From contig CAYOJK010000010.1 in the NCBI GenBank assembly GCA_964404285.1, forward strand, positions 1 through 64,000: a stretch of 64,000 bases of DNA, written 5' to 3'. Below are positions 61,504-64,000 of this stretch, piece by piece. The notes beneath the pieces were generated by a model. That model had not been told where the DNA came from and ran no database searches. It worked only from the letters and a program-made list of their open reading frames with translations. How positions within the stretch are numbered: position 1 is the first letter of the stretch; each line of letters starts with the position of its first letter. The translations under genes and the position numbers were made by a program. This DNA is from JBASEY01 sp964404285. Its GTDB lineage: Bacteria; CSSED10-310.

Positions 61504-63043
61504 TCCTATTGTCTCCACTGTGTCTATTAATCGGGTTATCTTCATGCTGTGTTGTATATGACTGATCTGAAGAATGAGGATTCAAACGCAGGTTTTCCGG
61601 ATCGAGGTCACGACCTAAAGCATGAATGATCCGTGCTTTTGCCACTGCCAAATCCAAAATATCGGAATAATAATTATTGCCCGCATCGATTAAGTCATCC
61701 TGAGAACGAATCAGGTCCAAATTTCCAGTCAACCCTTCCTGGTAACTCTGGCCTGCCAACTGAAAATTCATTTCAGCAACAGCCAGCGCTTTTTCAGATA
61801 CTTTCAACGCCTCCACAAGCGCCTGATAGTGGCGAATTTCATCGCGAACATCTTTTTCAACCGCAAGACCGGCGTTCATCAGGTTGTTTTCCAGTTTTTT
61901 CAATCGTATCCGAGCCTGATTCCAGTTTTCTCTGTTTGTTCTGTCCCCTAACACATACGAAAATCCAATGCGAATCGAACGGGTATCATCGTCAAATCGA
62001 AAGCTATCACCAAACCTGTCGCTCCGTTGAACAGATTCAGCATTTAAAAGCAAATCCAAAGCCGGCAACCGCTGGTTCATAGCATGGGTCACCGCTATTT
62101 CTGCGCTGAAAATATCGTTTTTCAAAATGCGCAGATCGAGTCTTTGTTCCAAAGCTTCATCGATGGCGGCGTCGAGTGATATTTCTTCAGGAATATGCTC
62201 CGGCGCATCGGCAAACACCAAAGAGCTATCCAATGGAATACTCAGGGTGAGTTTTAATGAATCAACCTGTGATGCGGCAGCCTGTTGAATCCGAATGAGC
62301 GTGGTCTGCTGGCGTGCCAGTTGCAGCTCCGCCTGAGACACATCCATCTGTGCAACCAGCCCTTCCTCTAGCTTGATCTGGGAGTTTTTCAAGTGCACCA
62401 TAGCATCTTCTACGCCACGCAAAGCAACCTCTACCAGTTTTTCCTGTTTTAAAGCAGTAAAATACTGAATGATGACATCCAGAATCAGTCGTCTTTGAGC
62501 TTGAACAAATCGAAAACGCGCGTTTTCTCGTGCCAATCGGTTCTGCCTGACCGTAATATGATCACCCCATAAACCGGCATTTTTCAAAAGCGGCTGCTGA
62601 AATCGTAAACCTAACGTATTTGAATAAATTCCATAATCACTATCGAAATATTCATCGTATCTACTTTCACTCTCATCATAGCGAATTACATTCGAATATA
62701 GTGACAGAGAACCGCCACTCGTGCTGAACTGTTTGCTGATATCCGCGCGAAAGTGATCATTACGGGAAGATTCATCTGTGTTATCACCGTTATCGATCTG
62801 AGTATGGACAGAATCGGCTTCAAAGGACAGGCGTGGGAAATACGGCGCCATTCCAGACCGATAGACCGACTCGTTTAATTCCAGATCCAACCCATCATTC
62901 TGAAAATCGAAATTGTTTTCCAGAGCCAATTTAACGGCATCCGACAATGCCAACGGGCGTGATTGGGATTCGGAAAAACAGCGAGTGGTGAGAAGCTCAC
63001 AAATAAACAATAAGGAAAGAATATACTTTTTGGAGATTTTCAT
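61493..63043 (-). CDS. TolC-family outer-membrane channel
   Basis: The 516-residue protein has a signal peptide and two repeats of the outer-membrane efflux protein family: LSDAVKLALENNFDFQND with long helices, and LDAAIDEALEQRLDLRILKN with GNLDLIRSQDDLIDAGNNYY. It forms the trimeric exit duct. It is the first gene of the five-gene operon channel-adaptor-adaptor-permease-ATPase. ATG 63043 has GGAGG 12 bases upstream. A -10-like TATATAA lies near 63067-63073 without a clear -35. The C terminus has a hydrophilic extension (NPHSSDQSYTTQHEDN). Confidence 0.92.
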   Translation of the reverse strand: MKISKKYILSLLFICELLTTRCFSESQSRPLALSDAVKLALENNFDFQNDGLDLELNESVYRSGMAPYFPRLSFEADSVHTQIDNGDNTDESSRNDHFRADISKQFSTSGGSLSLYSNVIRYDESESRYDEYFDSDYGIYSNTLGLRFQQPLLKNAGLWGDHITVRQNRLARENARFRFVQAQRRLILDVIIQYFTALKQEKLVEVALRGVEDAMVHLKNSQIKLEEGLVAQMDVSQAELQLARQQTTLIRIQQAAASQVDSLKLTLSIPLDSSLVFADAPEHIPEEISLDAAIDEALEQRLDLRILKNDIFSAEIAVTHAMNQRLPALDLLLNAESVQRSDRFGDSFRFDDDTRSIRIGFSYVLGDRTNRENWNQARIRLKKLENNLMNAGLAVEKDVRDEIRHYQALVEALKVSEKALAVAEMNFQLAGQSYQEGLTGNLDLIRSQDDLIDAGNNYYSDILDLAVAKARIIHALGRDLDPENLRLNPHSSDQSYTTQHEDNPINRHSGDNRNDE

Positions 63044-63206
63044 TGTCGAATATTTCCTCCAGAAACTTATATACTAAACTGATTCTAAAATTAAAGCCTT
63101 TATTCAAAAATTGCAGATAAATACCGATATCTTAGCACACATAAAAAGGAATCTTTATAACCATACTTTATGAGAATAAAACCATTCTCTTGATGTAATG
63201 GACGTA

Positions 63207-64000
63207 TTATTCTTGGGCTTTTTGAGACATTTGTGAGAATATCATCTGCCCAATTTCATGAATGACATCGTGCCGTTTCAGTCCTTTGGCCAGACGCGCA
63301 GCCATGCCGACTCGAATTTCAGGAAATTCGTTACGGGCAAGAGATATTTCCGCTAAATCGTGAATGATTATGTGTTGTAGCATATCTTTTTCAGTGAACT
63401 GATTTTCCTTGAACCAGGTAAAATGTGAGTTGAAAATCATAAGATGTCTGTAGGATTCTTCCCACGATAGCCATTTTTCATAATCTATTTTGGAATTAGG
63501 GTCATATCCATCGCGTAGAGGAAAATCGGTATAGTGGTTGAAATGCACATATGGATCGATAGGGTATCCTCTGAAATCGTCATCTGTGAGTGGGTAGGAG
63601 TTACCGGTAAGCTGCTGAAGATTGTAACGCACTCCTGCTGGATCTTGAGGCATCAGGCGGTATATTTTTTTATACAGAGCGATCGCTTCCTCTTTTTGGT
63701 TCGAACTTTCAAAAAAATTTGCCAGTGAATGCAGGCAGCTCATATAAATACTGTTCCTCATATTTCTGTAATTTAAAATAAAATCATCCGTATCCGGCAA
63801 AATAGATTCAGACAACAGAATTCCGAACTGAAAATATTTACGGGCAGTTGCCAGCCTCTGCCCTGCAAGAGACAACATGCCCATCACATGATAGAGGTCC
63901 AGCAACCATGGAATTTTTCCCAGCACAGGGCTGATTGTCTTTTGAGCCTCATCGAAACGCTTTTCACTGAACAATACGGATGCTTTATGAAGTGTTTCCT
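63207..64000 (-). CDS. TPR protein with DUF1841-like C terminus, cut by the window edge
   Basis: The frame is open to the last base of the window (in-frame codons ETLHKASV precede the TTG at 63974), so the N terminus is missing. The visible about 263 residues have TPR-like helices (YHVMGMLSLAGQRLATARKY, SLANFFESSNQKEEAIALYK) and a C-terminal block, HIIIHDLAEISLARN to GLKRHDVIHEIGQMI, whose pattern (His-rich helix, then RHxxIHxIGxxI) resembles DUF1841. The function is unknown. It ends about 160 bases before the TolC-type gene on the same strand. Confidence 0.7.
   Translation of the reverse strand, partial: ETLHKASVLFSEKRFDEAQKTISPVLGKIPWLLDLYHVMGMLSLAGQRLATARKYFQFGILLSESILPDTDDFILNYRNMRNSIYMSCLHSLANFFESSNQKEEAIALYKKIYRLMPQDPAGVRYNLQQLTGNSYPLTDDDFRGYPIDPYVHFNHYTDFPLRDGYDPNSKIDYEKWLSWEESYRHLMIFNSHFTWFKENQFTEKDMLQHIIIHDLAEISLARNEFPEIRVGMAARLAKGLKRHDVIHEIGQMIFSQMSQKAQE

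Overview
The window reads as chromosomal DNA of a Gram-negative (diderm), probably anaerobic or facultative bacterium of moderate G+C. Outer-membrane life is shown by a TolC-type channel, a predicted beta-barrel, several lipoproteins and a CpoB-like coiled-coil/TPR protein. Sodium energetics are shown by a complete Na+-translocating NADH:quinone reductase operon. I cannot name the phylum from sequence alone; the mixture (Na+-NQR, a dprA-topA-xerC-hslU block, S55-type peptidase, a split tungsten aldehyde oxidoreductase) does not point to one familiar model lineage.

Layout. 0.2-3.3 kb: a large secreted, C-terminally anchored multidomain surface protein. 3.5-9.3 kb: nqrABCDEF on the minus strand. 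9.3-10.3 kb: a gene-free patch of dispersed repeats. 10.3-13.4 kb: ferrous iron uptake, a DtxR/FeoA-type regulator followed by feoB, with a DtxR-like operator on the promoter. 13.8-16.6 kb: a B12-type radical SAM enzyme and a membrane-anchored, apparently inactive phosphodiesterase-fold protein. 16.7-20.8 kb: tldD-tldE plus an ATP-grasp ligase in one operon. 21.1-22.1 kb: AEC transporter. 22.1-24.3 kb: an A+T-rich islet with a type II restriction-modification pair and the remains of a toxin-antitoxin module. 24.4-30.1 kb: mnmA, a second radical SAM enzyme, a decayed SGNH hydrolase, and a PiT phosphate transporter. 30.2-33.9 kb: smc.

34.3-49.8 kb is a plus-strand run of mostly housekeeping genes with many ATGA-type overlaps: CpoB-like lipoprotein, LysM protein, dprA, topA, xerC, hslU, FN3 lipoprotein, dapA, dapB, S55 peptidase, beta-propeller protein, DUF4412-like protein. 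hslV, which usually lies between xerC and hslU, is absent.

49.8-55.1 kb (minus strand) holds the most striking system: two proteins that together make one aldehyde:ferredoxin oxidoreductase (AOR), cut in half. The N-terminal AOR domain is fused to NuoE/NuoF-like domains, the C-terminal AOR half is fused to a NuoG-like iron-sulfur domain, and a ThiF/ThiS-like pair follows, possibly for cofactor sulfur transfer. 55.3-56.8 kb: a beta-barrel and an acidic repeat protein. 56.9-63.0 kb: a five-gene MacAB-TolC-like export operon with two different adaptor subunits. The right edge cuts a TPR protein.

No tRNA, rRNA, CRISPR array, integrase or intact insertion sequence was recognised. Start codons were moved inward from the longest open frame wherever a ribosome-binding site or signal peptide decided it.
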